Positions 42,811 to 50,174 of a stretch of DNA of 64,000 nt are shown piece by piece (the stretch's first letter is position 1; each line of letters starts with the position of its first letter). A model generated the notes under the pieces. The model saw only the letters and a list, made by a program, of their open reading frames with translations, did no database searches and was not told the origin of the DNA. This DNA comes from Streptomyces tendae (lineage in GTDB: Bacteria > Actinomycetota > Actinomycetes > Streptomycetales > Streptomycetaceae). The stretch covers positions 108,972-172,971 of the forward strand of contig NZ_BMUY01000017.1 of assembly GCF_014650435.1 (NCBI RefSeq). Direction: 5' to 3'. Made by a program: the position numbers and the translations under genes.

Positions 42811-43641
42811 ATGCCCGAAGGAGACACGGTCTGGCAGGCGGCGCGACGGCTGCACGACGCCCTCGCGGGCAAGGTGCTGACCCGCAGCGACTTCCGTGTC
42901 CCCCGGTACGCCACGGTCGACCTCACCGGCCGCACCGTCCTGGACGTCACCCCGCGCGGCAAGCACCTGCTCATCCGGGTCGAGGGCGGCCTGACGGTGC
43001 ACTCGCACCTGCGGATGGACGGTTCCTGGAAGGTCTTCGCGCCCGGTCAGCGCTGGAGCGGCGGCCCGGCGCACCAGATCAGGGTGGTCCTCGGCACCGT
43101 CGACCGCACGGCCGTCGGCTACCGTCTGCCGGTGCTGGACATCCTGCGCACCGGTGACGAGCAGCGCGCCGTGGGCCATCTCGGTCCCGACCTGCTCGGC
43201 CCCGACTGGGACCCGGCGCGGGCGCTGGACAACCTGCGCGCGGACCCCGCCCGTGCGCTCGGCGAGGCCCTGCTGGACCAGCGCAATCTCGCCGGCATCG
43301 GCAACGTCTACAAGAGCGAGCTGTGCTTCCTGCTCGGCGTCACGCCGTGGCTGCCGGTCGGCGAGCTGCCCGCCGACCGGGCCGCGCTGCTGCCCACGTT
43401 CGCGAAGAAGCTCCTGGAGGCCAACCGCGACCGTCCGGTCCGCCGCACCACCGGCCTGCGTGGCCAGGACCTGTTCGTGTACGGCCGGGCGCCCCGCCCC
43501 TGCCTGCGCTGCGGGACGTCGGTCCGGGTGGCCGACCAGGGCGACGGCTCCCGCGAGCGCCCCACGTACTGGTGTCCGACCTGTCAGAGCGGGCCCGCGC
43601 CGCGTCCGGGCGGCGTCACGGGTGCCCGGACGCGGCGCTGA
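42811..43641 (+). CDS. Fpg/Nei-family DNA glycosylase/AP lyase (Nei2)
   Basis: This 276-residue enzyme starts MPEGDTV: Pro2 is the catalytic amine after Met removal and Glu3 the general acid. The helix-two-turn-helix QRNLAGIGNVYKSEL and the C-terminal zinc finger CLRCG...CPTCQ are complete. It excises oxidised pyrimidines and cleaves AP sites. It starts 18 bp after lhr and is probably co-transcribed with it. Confidence 0.95.
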   Translation: MPEGDTVWQAARRLHDALAGKVLTRSDFRVPRYATVDLTGRTVLDVTPRGKHLLIRVEGGLTVHSHLRMDGSWKVFAPGQRWSGGPAHQIRVVLGTVDRTAVGYRLPVLDILRTGDEQRAVGHLGPDLLGPDWDPARALDNLRADPARALGEALLDQRNLAGIGNVYKSELCFLLGVTPWLPVGELPADRAALLPTFAKKLLEANRDRPVRRTTGLRGQDLFVYGRAPRPCLRCGTSVRVADQGDGSRERPTYWCPTCQSGPAPRPGGVTGARTRR

Positions 43642-43670
43642 GGAGGCCGCCGGGAATGCCGCGGTGCGGC

Positions 43671-44159
43671 TCAGCCGGTGGTGAGCAGGGCGTCCATCTG
43701 ACCGGCCGCCTCGCGCAGCCCTTCCTCCATGCCCATCGTCATGAGCTGGTCCATCTGCTCCCTGGTGTCGAAGACGGCCCGCATCTCCATGCGGGTGCCG
43801 CCGTCGCGCTCGGTGAGCGTGACCCGGTTCGCGGTCGTCGGCATCGCGGCGTTGGGCACCCCGTCCTCGTCGGCGAACCCGTCGGTGAACTCCAGCGACC
43901 TCGGGGCGTCGACCGTGGCCACTCGCCACCAGCCGCGGAACTTCTCGCCCTCCGGGCCGGTCATGAAGTACGTGACGTCCCCGCCCGGGGTCAGGTCGTG
44001 CTCCTCCACCGTCGCCGGGTAGGTCGGCGGTCCCCACCAGCGCTCCAGCTGCCGGGGGTCGGACCACAGCTGCCACACCCGCTCCACGGGGGCGGCGAAG
44101 TCGGCGACCAGGGTGAGGGTCAGGTTGTCGAGGTCCTTGTCCAGGCTGGTGACACTCAT
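43671..44159 (-). CDS. SRPBCC/AHSA1-family protein
   Basis: This 162-residue protein has the Bet v1-like fold of the AHSA1 type: ADFAAPVERVWQLWSDPRQLERWWGP, GGDVTYFMTGPEGEKFRGWWRV and the long C-terminal helix MGMEEGLREAAGQMDALL. Such proteins bind hydrophobic ligands; the specific ligand is unknown. The ATG overlaps the arsR stop (ATGA), so it is co-translated with the ArsR regulator, a common actinobacterial pair. Confidence 0.92.
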   Translation of the reverse strand: MSVTSLDKDLDNLTLTLVADFAAPVERVWQLWSDPRQLERWWGPPTYPATVEEHDLTPGGDVTYFMTGPEGEKFRGWWRVATVDAPRSLEFTDGFADEDGVPNAAMPTTANRVTLTERDGGTRMEMRAVFDTREQMDQLMTMGMEEGLREAAGQMDALLTTG

Positions 44160-44545
44160 CGGCTCTGTCCTTCCGTAGGTTGACGCGTCTCGGATTCGGC
44201 TTCCGGCGCCTCGGCGAGCAGGTCGGACATCCGCTCCACCCGACCGCGCCAGGCGGCCTCGAGTTCGTCCAGGGCCCGACGGGCCCGGTCCAGGGCCTCG
44301 GGATCGGTCCGCACGAGCTGCTCCCGTCCGCGGCGTTCCTTGACCACGAGGCCGGCCCGCTCCAGTACCGCGACGTGCTTCTGCACCGCGGCGAAGCTCA
44401 TCGGATAGGCCTCGGCCAGGCGTGACACCGACAGCTCGTCCCGCGCACAGCGACGCAGGATGTCGCGGCGGGTCAGGTCGGCCAGGGCCTGGAACAGGCG
44501 GTCCGTGCCCGCTTCCGCTTCTTCGGCCACTCCATCTACAACCAT
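44156..44545 (-). CDS. ArsR-family winged-helix repressor
   Basis: This 129-residue regulator has a helix-turn-helix (about 20-90) with LFQALADLTRRDILRRCARDELSVSRLAEAYPMSFAAVQKHVAVLERAGLV. The metal-binding Cys pairs of ArsR/SmtB are not evident, so it likely senses a ligand other than metal. The start codon lies within a palindrome that is probably its own operator. It forms an operon with the SRPBCC gene. Confidence 0.92.
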   Translation of the reverse strand: MVVDGVAEEAEAGTDRLFQALADLTRRDILRRCARDELSVSRLAEAYPMSFAAVQKHVAVLERAGLVVKERRGREQLVRTDPEALDRARRALDELEAAWRGRVERMSDLLAEAPEAESETRQPTEGQSR

Positions 44546-44551
44546 TTGGTT
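44540..44551. promoter_or_regulatory. Palindrome overlapping the arsR start codon (likely autorepressor site)
   Basis: AACCA-TT-TGGTT is an exact inverted repeat that covers the arsR ATG. On the minus strand it is immediately preceded by TATAAC, a good -10 box. Binding there would block both polymerase and ribosome. Confidence 0.65.
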
Positions 44552-44572
44552 ATACGTTACGCCCCCCGGCCC

Positions 44573-44638
44573 CTGCCGTAAAGGCTGCTCTGCCGTAAAG
44601 GCTCCACTGCCGTCAAGGTCCCTCTGCCGTCAAGGCCG
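44573..44638. repeat. Four direct repeats, 17-bp period
   Basis: CTGCCGTaAAGG or CTGCCGTcAAGG occurs at 44573, 44590, 44607 and 44624, each exactly 17 bp apart. The array lies just upstream of arsR and overlaps the end of the small membrane-protein ORF. Confidence 0.85.
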
Positions 44639-44899
44639 GTACCGGCGCGGGCGGGTCGGGGCCGGGCTCCGCTCCGCCCCGCGCAGGGCACGTCGCCACC
44701 GCCCCGCTCCCAGCGCCCCCGCTGCCCGGCGCCTCGGCACACAGTGCACCGGCAGCACGCTCAGCCCCCAGCCGCCGACCGCGACCGCCCCTTCCAGCAC
44801 CCCGGCGCCCGGCTCCAGCGCCAGGCGCAGCACGGCCCACCACCACAGCGCGCCGAGGACCAGCGCGGCCGCCCGGCGAGCCGTCCGCGCCGAGACCAT
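44630..44899 (-). CDS. Small hypothetical membrane protein
   Basis: This is an 89-residue ORF starting with ATG six bases after the dpsB stop. Two hydrophobic segments (about 9-30 and 35-55) and a very Arg-rich C-terminus are visible. The position directly behind dpsB favours it being real, but the codon and residue composition of the tail is like a random high-GC frame. I do not recognise a family. Confidence 0.5.
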   Translation of the reverse strand: MVSARTARRAAALVLGALWWWAVLRLALEPGAGVLEGAVAVGGWGLSVLPVHCVPRRRAAGALGAGRWRRALRGAERSPAPTRPRRYRP

Positions 44900-44905
44900 C
44901 CCGCG

Positions 44906-45376
44906 TCAGCCGTTTTCGGCCTGGAACATCCAGTGCTGCTTCTCGAGATCGGCCGTGATCTGGATGAAGATGTCCTGGCTCACGGGATCCGGCTCACCGC
45001 TCGCCGCGATCCGCTCGCGCATCCGCCCGATCACCGCGCCCAGCGCGTCCACGACGGTCTGTACGGCGGTGGTGTCGTCGACCCAGCCCTCGGGGGTCAC
45101 GTCGATGCCGCTGCCGACGGCGACCGTCGCGGCCCGGCCGTCCGGGGAGACGCCGAGCGCCGAGGCACGTTCCGCCACGGTGTCCGAGTGCGTGCGGGCG
45201 GTGCCGACGAGTTCGTCCAGTTGGAGATGGACGGAGCGGAAGCGCGGGCCGACCACGTTCCAGTGGATCTGCTTCGCCACCAGGGCCAGGTCGACCAGGT
45301 CCACGAGGGCGCCCTGCAACGCCTCGGAGACGGTCTTCAGGTCCGCGTCGGACAACGGGCTCTTCACGACGTACAT
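44906..45376 (-). CDS. dpsB: Dps-family ferritin-like protein, DpsB-type
   Basis: This 156-residue protein of the Dps/ferritin-like family stores iron and protects DNA. The ferroxidase motif is KQIHWNVVGPRFRSVHLQLDELV, with later HSDTVAERASALG and SQDIFIQITADLEKQHWMFQAE. The ATG at 45376 follows GGAGGCG. The locus matches Streptomyces dpsB, which is not the strongly stress-induced copy. It is separated from clgR upstream by a terminator. Confidence 0.88.
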   Translation of the reverse strand: MYVVKSPLSDADLKTVSEALQGALVDLVDLALVAKQIHWNVVGPRFRSVHLQLDELVGTARTHSDTVAERASALGVSPDGRAATVAVGSGIDVTPEGWVDDTTAVQTVVDALGAVIGRMRERIAASGEPDPVSQDIFIQITADLEKQHWMFQAENG

Positions 45377-45511
45377 CCACGCCTCCGTCGGTTCGCCCCC
45401 CGGCCATCTCCCTCCACGATGACCGCACCCCCACGGACCGGCAAACCGGGCGGCCGCACCGCCGACGGCACCCACGCCCGTGCGCACGCAACGCGCCCGG
45501 GCATGCGAAAA

Positions 45512-45557
45512 CCCCGACCGCGTCCCTCCGGTCTCCCGGAGCGACCCCCGGTCGGGG
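45512..45557 (-). terminator. Terminator after clgR
   Basis: CCCCGACCG at 45512-45520 pairs with CGGTCGGGG at 45549-45557, with an inner hairpin CTCCGG/CCGGAG. It lies 27 bp past the clgR stop. Confidence 0.75.
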
Positions 45558-45583
45558 CCTCACACGCACACGTTCTCGGGCGC

Positions 45584-45964
45584 TCAGGCGGCGACGACGT
45601 CCACTGCCTCGGCGGGCGCCTTGATGGTCACCCGTTCCGGTGGCACGCCGGTCACCGAGACGGAACCCAGCATCGGGCGCACCGGTGCCGGTACGGTCTC
45701 GCTGGGCGTCGCCGCAGCGGACCGGGCCAGCTCCGCGAGGGCGAGTTCGTCGCTCACTTCCCGCATGAGCTCGGACATCCGTACGTCCAGCGCGTCGCAG
45801 ATGGCGGAGAGCAGCTCGGAAGAAGCCTCCTTCTGCCCCCGCTCCACCTCGGAGAGATAGCCGAGTGAGACTCGGGCGGACGAGGAGACTTCGCGCAGAG
45901 TACGGCCCTGGCGTTGGCGCTGCCGACGCAGCACGTCACCCAGCAGGCGACGGAGCAGAATCAT
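45584..45964 (-). CDS. clgR: ClgR, XRE-family activator of clp/lon protease genes
   Basis: This 126-residue regulator has an XRE helix-turn-helix (about 5-70) with LGDVLRRQRQRQGRTLREVSSSARVSLGYLSEVERGQKEAS, diagnostic for ClgR. In Streptomyces ClgR activates clpP1 and lon and is itself degraded by ClpP. The C-terminus ends VVAA, consistent with a terminal di-alanine degradation signal. The ATG follows GGAGGGAG. It is downstream of cinA and pgsA, the standard actinobacterial order. Confidence 0.95.
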   Translation of the reverse strand: MILLRRLLGDVLRRQRQRQGRTLREVSSSARVSLGYLSEVERGQKEASSELLSAICDALDVRMSELMREVSDELALAELARSAAATPSETVPAPVRPMLGSVSVTGVPPERVTIKAPAEAVDVVAA

Positions 45965-46073
45965 CGGTGGCTCCCTCCTCGGACCGTGTAACCGCATCCT
46001 TCACGCCCCACCGTACCGCCTCGCGCCGCGGCCGTGCGGGGAGCGATGTCGTGTTCACTCAGGGCTGCAAACA

Positions 46074-46619
46074 TCAAAACCCCCCGTTCCGTTCCGTATC
46101 CTGTGCCCGCTCATTCCCGGTCTGTTCGCTCGCAAGCTCCCTCAAAAGAAGTGCGAGTACGCTCCGTACACTCTCCATACGAATTTCCGCGCGGTCGCCG
46201 TTCAACCGCAGCGCCTCCACTTTTCCGCCATCGGCGCAACCCCGCTCGGCCCCGCGGGGCCCCTCCACGGCCACGAAGACGGTCCCCACGGGCTGCCCGT
46301 CCTGCGGGTCCGGACCGGCGACACCCGTCGTCGCGACGCCCCAGTCGGCGCCCAGCGCGGTGCGTACGCCTGCCGCCATCTGGGCGGCGACCTGCGGATC
46401 CACCGCTCCGCGCGCCGCGAGCAGCTCGCCCTGGACGCCGAGCAGCTCCTGCTTCAGCTCCGTCGCGTACGCGGTGACGGAACCCCGGAACGCCTTGGAG
46501 GCCCCGGGGACCGCCGTGAGCGCGGCAGCGACCATTCCACCCGTCAGTGACTCGGCGACCGCGAGGGTCTCGCCCCTGACCGTGAGTAGTCGCACCACGT
46601 CGGCGGCCGTGGAACTCAA
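46074..46619 (-). CDS. CinA C-terminal domain protein (NMN amidohydrolase-like)
   Basis: This 181-residue protein contains only the PncC/CinA-C domain, with LAVAESLTGGMVAAALTAVPGASKAFRGSVTAYA and TTGVAGPDPQDGQPVGTVFVAV. It would deamidate nicotinamide mononucleotide in pyridine nucleotide recycling. The start is a TTG whose last two bases are part of the pgsA TGA (TTGA), with GGCGGAAGG just upstream. No ATG or GTG is available nearby. Confidence 0.9.
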   Translation of the reverse strand: MSSTAADVVRLLTVRGETLAVAESLTGGMVAAALTAVPGASKAFRGSVTAYATELKQELLGVQGELLAARGAVDPQVAAQMAAGVRTALGADWGVATTGVAGPDPQDGQPVGTVFVAVEGPRGAERGCADGGKVEALRLNGDRAEIRMESVRSVLALLLRELASEQTGNERAQDTERNGGF

Positions 46620-47479
46620 CCTTCCGCCTCCTTCAACGCCGCTCTGCGTTCGGCGATTCCCCGGCGCCGCAGCACAATGGCCTGCTTCACATAGTCCAGT
46701 CCGGTCGCGACGGTCAGGACGACCGCCGCGGCCATCACCCAGAACCTCAGAGTGGCCAGCGGCCCCGTCAGCGCCAGGACGTACATGCCGACGGCGATGC
46801 CCTGGGTGAGCGTCTTGAGCTTGCCGCCCCGGCTCGCGGGGATGACGCCGTACCGGATGACCACAAAACGCAGGACGGTGATCCCGAGTTCCCGGCCGAG
46901 GATGACGGCCGTCACCCACCACGGCAGGTCACCCAGCGCGGACAGGCAGATGAGCGCCGCGCCCATGATCGCCTTGTCGGCGATGGGATCGGCGATCTTC
47001 CCGAAGTCGGTGACGAGGTTGTACGTGCGCGCCAGATGCCCGTCGAAGAGGTCGGTGATCATGGCGATGGCGAAGGCGGCCCAGGCGAAGGAGCGCCAGG
47101 CCGGGTCGTACCCGCCGTTGCCGAGCATCAGCGCGACGAAGGCCGGCACGAGGAGCAGGCGGAGCATCGTCAGCAGATTGGCGACGTTCCAGACGCTCGC
47201 CTGGTTGACGGCCGCGGCCGCGATCTTGCCACCGCGCCCGGCCGCACCGCCCTCGGTCGAACCCCGTTCCGCCGAGCCCCGGCCCGTCGTCCCTTGATCC
47301 GTCGTCCCTTGATCCGTCGTGCCCCGATCCGTCGCCGCACGTTCCGCCGCGCCCCGCTCGACGGCGCTCCCCGCGTTCGTACGCCCGGCAGGTTCTTGCG
47401 CAGCGCCCGAGGTCCCCCGCGGGCCGGTCCTGCGCGCACTGGAGGAGCCGCCCGCCGCGGACGCCGGAACTCCGGTCAT
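46616..47479 (-). CDS. pgsA: CDP-diacylglycerol-glycerol-3-phosphate phosphatidyltransferase
   Basis: This 287-residue membrane enzyme makes phosphatidylglycerol phosphate. The CDP-alcohol phosphotransferase motif is complete: DGHLAR, then G and two Asp in DFGKIADPIADK. About four to five helices follow. The first about 85 residues are Gly/Ala/Thr-rich low complexity containing TTDQG repeated, encoded by three 15-bp units at 47286-47330. Its ATG overlaps the rimO stop (ATGA). Confidence 0.94.
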   Translation of the reverse strand: MTGVPASAAGGSSSARRTGPRGTSGAAQEPAGRTNAGSAVERGAAERAATDRGTTDQGTTDQGTTGRGSAERGSTEGGAAGRGGKIAAAAVNQASVWNVANLLTMLRLLLVPAFVALMLGNGGYDPAWRSFAWAAFAIAMITDLFDGHLARTYNLVTDFGKIADPIADKAIMGAALICLSALGDLPWWVTAVILGRELGITVLRFVVIRYGVIPASRGGKLKTLTQGIAVGMYVLALTGPLATLRFWVMAAAVVLTVATGLDYVKQAIVLRRRGIAERRAALKEAEG

Positions 47480-48957
47480 CTGCCGGCCTCCTCACTACAC
47501 TCGGGCGCGCCCGGCAGCGGTTCGGCCACCAGGTCGACACCCTCCGTACCGACCACCTTCGCGTCGACCATACGACCGACGCTCAGGCCTTCGCCGCTCG
47601 TGAGCAGCACCTGGCCGTCCGTCTCCGGCGCCTGGTGCTCCGCGCGGCCACGGACGCCGTCCCCCTCGTCGGCGGGGTCCACGGACTCGACGAGTACCCG
47701 CACGGTCGCGCCGACGCGCTCGTCGGCCCGCTGCGAGACCAGTTCCTCGGCCAGGCGGGAGACGCGGGCCAGTCGCGCGGCGACGACGTCCTCGTCCAGC
47801 TTGTCGCCGTAGGTCGCCGCCTCGGTGCCCTCCTCGTCGGAGTATCCGAAGACGCCGATGGCGTCGAGGCGGGCGTGGTTCAGGAACCGCTCCAGCTCGG
47901 CGAGGTCCGCCTCGGACTCGCCGGGGAAGCCGACGATGAAGTTGGAGCGCACACCTGCCTCGGGCGCCTTGCTCCGGATGGTGTCGAGGAGCTCCAGGAA
48001 GCGGTCGGTGTCGCCGAAGCGGCGCATCGCGCGCAGCACGTTGGGAGCGGAGTGCTGGAAGGAGAGGTCGAAGTAGGGCACGACCTTCTCGGTGGAGGTC
48101 AGCACGTCGATCAGACCGGGGCGCATCTCGGCCGGCTGGAGGTAGCTGACCCGCACCCGCTCGATGCCGTCGACCTCGGCCAGGTTCGGCAGCAGCGACT
48201 CCAGCAGGCGGATGTCGCCGAGGTCCTTGCCGTAGGAGGTGTTGTTCTCGGAGACCAGCATGATCTCCTTGACGCCCTGCTCGGCCAGCCACCGCGTCTC
48301 GTTCAGCACGTCGCTCGGGCGGCGCGAGATGAAGGAGCCGCGGAAGGACGGGATGGCGCAGAAGGAGCAACGCCGGTCGCAGCCGGAGGCCAGCTTCACC
48401 GAGGCGACCGGGGAGCCGTCCAGGCGGCGGCGCAGGGGCGCGCGGGGCCCGGAGGCGGGGGCGACGCCCTCGGGGAGGTCGGTCGGGCCGTGCCCGGGCA
48501 GGGCGACCGCGGCTCCGGCCTCCTGCCGCTCGGCGGGGCTGATCGGCAGCAGCTTGCGCCGGTCGCGCGGGGTGTGGGCGGCGTGGATGCCGCCGTTCAG
48601 GATGGTCTGCAGGCGGTCGGAGATGTCGGCGTAGTCGTCGAAGCCGAGGACGCCGTCGGCCTCCGGGAGGGCGTCGGCCAGCTCCTTGCCGTACCGCTCG
48701 GCCATGCAGCCCACCGCCACGACGGCCTGCGTTCTTCCGTGGCCCTTGAGGTCGTTGGCCTCCAGGAGGGCGTCCACGGAGTCCTTCTTCGCGGCCTCGA
48801 CGAAGCCGCACGTGTTCACGACGGCGACGTCCGCTTCCTCGGCGTCGTCGACGAGCTTCCAGCCGTCCGCCTCCAGACGGCCTGCGAGCTCCTCCGAGTC
48901 CACCTCGTTACGGGCGCAGCCAAGGGTGACGAGTGCGACGGTACGGCTTTCAGGCAT
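47476..48957 (-). CDS. rimO: Ribosomal protein uS12 methylthiotransferase
   Basis: This 493-residue radical-SAM enzyme methylthiolates an Asp of ribosomal protein S12. Cluster cysteines occur in VTLGCARNEVDSEELAG, VNTCGFV and VGCMAERYG; the radical-SAM motif is CDRRCSFC. A TRAM domain with DPADEGDGVRGRAEHQ follows. A Pro/Ala-rich insert lies before the SAM motif. It is the first gene of rimO-pgsA-cinA, all joined by stop-start overlaps. It is a paralogue of miaB in this window. Confidence 0.95.
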   Translation of the reverse strand: MPESRTVALVTLGCARNEVDSEELAGRLEADGWKLVDDAEEADVAVVNTCGFVEAAKKDSVDALLEANDLKGHGRTQAVVAVGCMAERYGKELADALPEADGVLGFDDYADISDRLQTILNGGIHAAHTPRDRRKLLPISPAERQEAGAAVALPGHGPTDLPEGVAPASGPRAPLRRRLDGSPVASVKLASGCDRRCSFCAIPSFRGSFISRRPSDVLNETRWLAEQGVKEIMLVSENNTSYGKDLGDIRLLESLLPNLAEVDGIERVRVSYLQPAEMRPGLIDVLTSTEKVVPYFDLSFQHSAPNVLRAMRRFGDTDRFLELLDTIRSKAPEAGVRSNFIVGFPGESEADLAELERFLNHARLDAIGVFGYSDEEGTEAATYGDKLDEDVVAARLARVSRLAEELVSQRADERVGATVRVLVESVDPADEGDGVRGRAEHQAPETDGQVLLTSGEGLSVGRMVDAKVVGTEGVDLVAEPLPGAPECSEEAGR

Positions 48958-48996
48958 GGGCTCAAGACTACTTCGTCCCGCCGACAGCCCACGTCG

Positions 48997-49026
48997 ACGG
49001 GGTTGGCCGATCCTGGCCAACCCCGT
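48997..49026. terminator. Intrinsic terminator after the RodZ-like gene
   Basis: A perfect 12-bp stem with a 6-nt loop lies 22 bp past the RodZ-like gene stop on the minus strand, just ahead of rimO. It isolates the rimO operon. Confidence 0.85.
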
Positions 49027-49048
49027 GTGGACCCGTCCCCCGCGTCCC

Positions 49049-49912
49049 CTATCCGACCTGCGGGTCGCCCTTCGTGTACGTCAGGCGCTCGACGGCGCCG
49101 GGCTGGAAGTCGTCCTCGATCTTCTTGCCGTTGACGTAGAGCTGGATGGCTCCCGCGTCGCCGAGGACGAGCTTGACCTTCTCGTTGTCCTGGAACGTCT
49201 TGGAGTCGCCCTGCTTGAGCAGCCCGTCGAAGAGCAGCCGGCCGTTGTGGTCCTGGGCGGAGATCCAGCTGCGGCCCTCGGTGGCGCTGACCTTGACGGT
49301 GACCTTGTCCGCGGGCGCGGCGGCGATGGCGCTGTCGCTCGGTTCGGGCTTGGGGTCGGCGGGCTTCTTGGGCTTTGCGCTCGACGAGGCGGACTCGCCG
49401 GACGAGGGCTGGGCGCCCTCGGCGACGCTCGCCTCGTTGCCACCGTCGTCGCCGCCCTTGACGAAGGTGAAGCCGACGAAACCGATCACCGCGACGATCG
49501 CGGCGACCATGGCGGCGGTCCAGTTGGGTCCGCGCCGCTCGGGACGGATGCGTTCCGCCTCGAACAGGGGCGCGGCGGGGGTCGGCGCCGGGCGCCCGCC
49601 GTGCTCGGCGTCGAACTGCGCGAGCAGCTCGGCCGGGTCGAGCCCGACGGCCTTGGCGAGGGTGCGGATGTGACCGCGCGCGTAGATGTCGCCGCCGCAG
49701 GGCGCGAAGTCGTCCGCCTCGATGGCGTGCACGATGGCGATGCGGACCCGCGTGGCGGTGGTGATGTCGTCGACGGTGAGCCCGGCGGCGATCCGTGCCT
49801 GCTTCAGGGCGCGGCCCACGGAGGGGCGGGCTTCCTCGGAGAGGTCGGCAGGGACGTCTCGGGACACGTCTTCGATCGGACGCTCGTCTTCGGGGGAGTT
49901 TCCGTTGGCCAC
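49049..49912 (-). CDS. RodZ-like membrane-anchored helix-turn-helix protein
   Basis: This 287-residue protein has a cytoplasmic HTH_25 domain (about 30-100) with VGRALKQARIAAGLTVDDITTATRVRIAIVHAIEADDF, a single membrane helix (about 133-152), a Ser/Lys/Pro-rich linker and a C-terminal beta domain of the DUF4115 type. This is the RodZ layout, a morphogenesis protein in rods; in Streptomyces the role is less clear. The GTG follows AAAGGCG. It lies between ftsK and rimO. Confidence 0.9.
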   Translation of the reverse strand: MANGNSPEDERPIEDVSRDVPADLSEEARPSVGRALKQARIAAGLTVDDITTATRVRIAIVHAIEADDFAPCGGDIYARGHIRTLAKAVGLDPAELLAQFDAEHGGRPAPTPAAPLFEAERIRPERRGPNWTAAMVAAIVAVIGFVGFTFVKGGDDGGNEASVAEGAQPSSGESASSSAKPKKPADPKPEPSDSAIAAAPADKVTVKVSATEGRSWISAQDHNGRLLFDGLLKQGDSKTFQDNEKVKLVLGDAGAIQLYVNGKKIEDDFQPGAVERLTYTKGDPQVG

Positions 49913-50006
49913 GGGGGCGCCTTTCGAGCGTTTGGCCGCCTGTGCTGGGCGTTCAGTCTAGGGGGGGTGCAAACGGGTGGGGCAACCGGGCGGTACGACC
50001 TTTACG

Positions 50007-50034
50007 CCATCGGAATGGCCCGGCACTCCGATGG
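50007..50034. promoter_or_regulatory. Inverted repeat in the ftsK-rodZ gap
   Basis: CCATCGGA and TCCGATGG are separated by 12 bp within the 262-bp gap between the ftsK stop and the RodZ-like gene start. It could be an operator or a weak terminator. Confidence 0.5.
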
Positions 50035-50174
50035 TGGACTACCTGTTTGTCACTTCCCTCAACTTGACGTAGGGCATGGGGAAACGGTTGCTCAATGATC
50101 CCTAACGGGTGAGTCACGATCGGCCGCCCGGCCGCCTCGACCCTCCGTCGGCGGAACCCCTCGCACGCCGTTGC

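Noticed and set aside
35902..44076. Minus-strand open frame of over 2700 codons
   Set aside because: Only its last part (azlC) is real; the rest runs antisense to lhr and through araC in another frame. It is an artefact of stop-codon scarcity at high GC.
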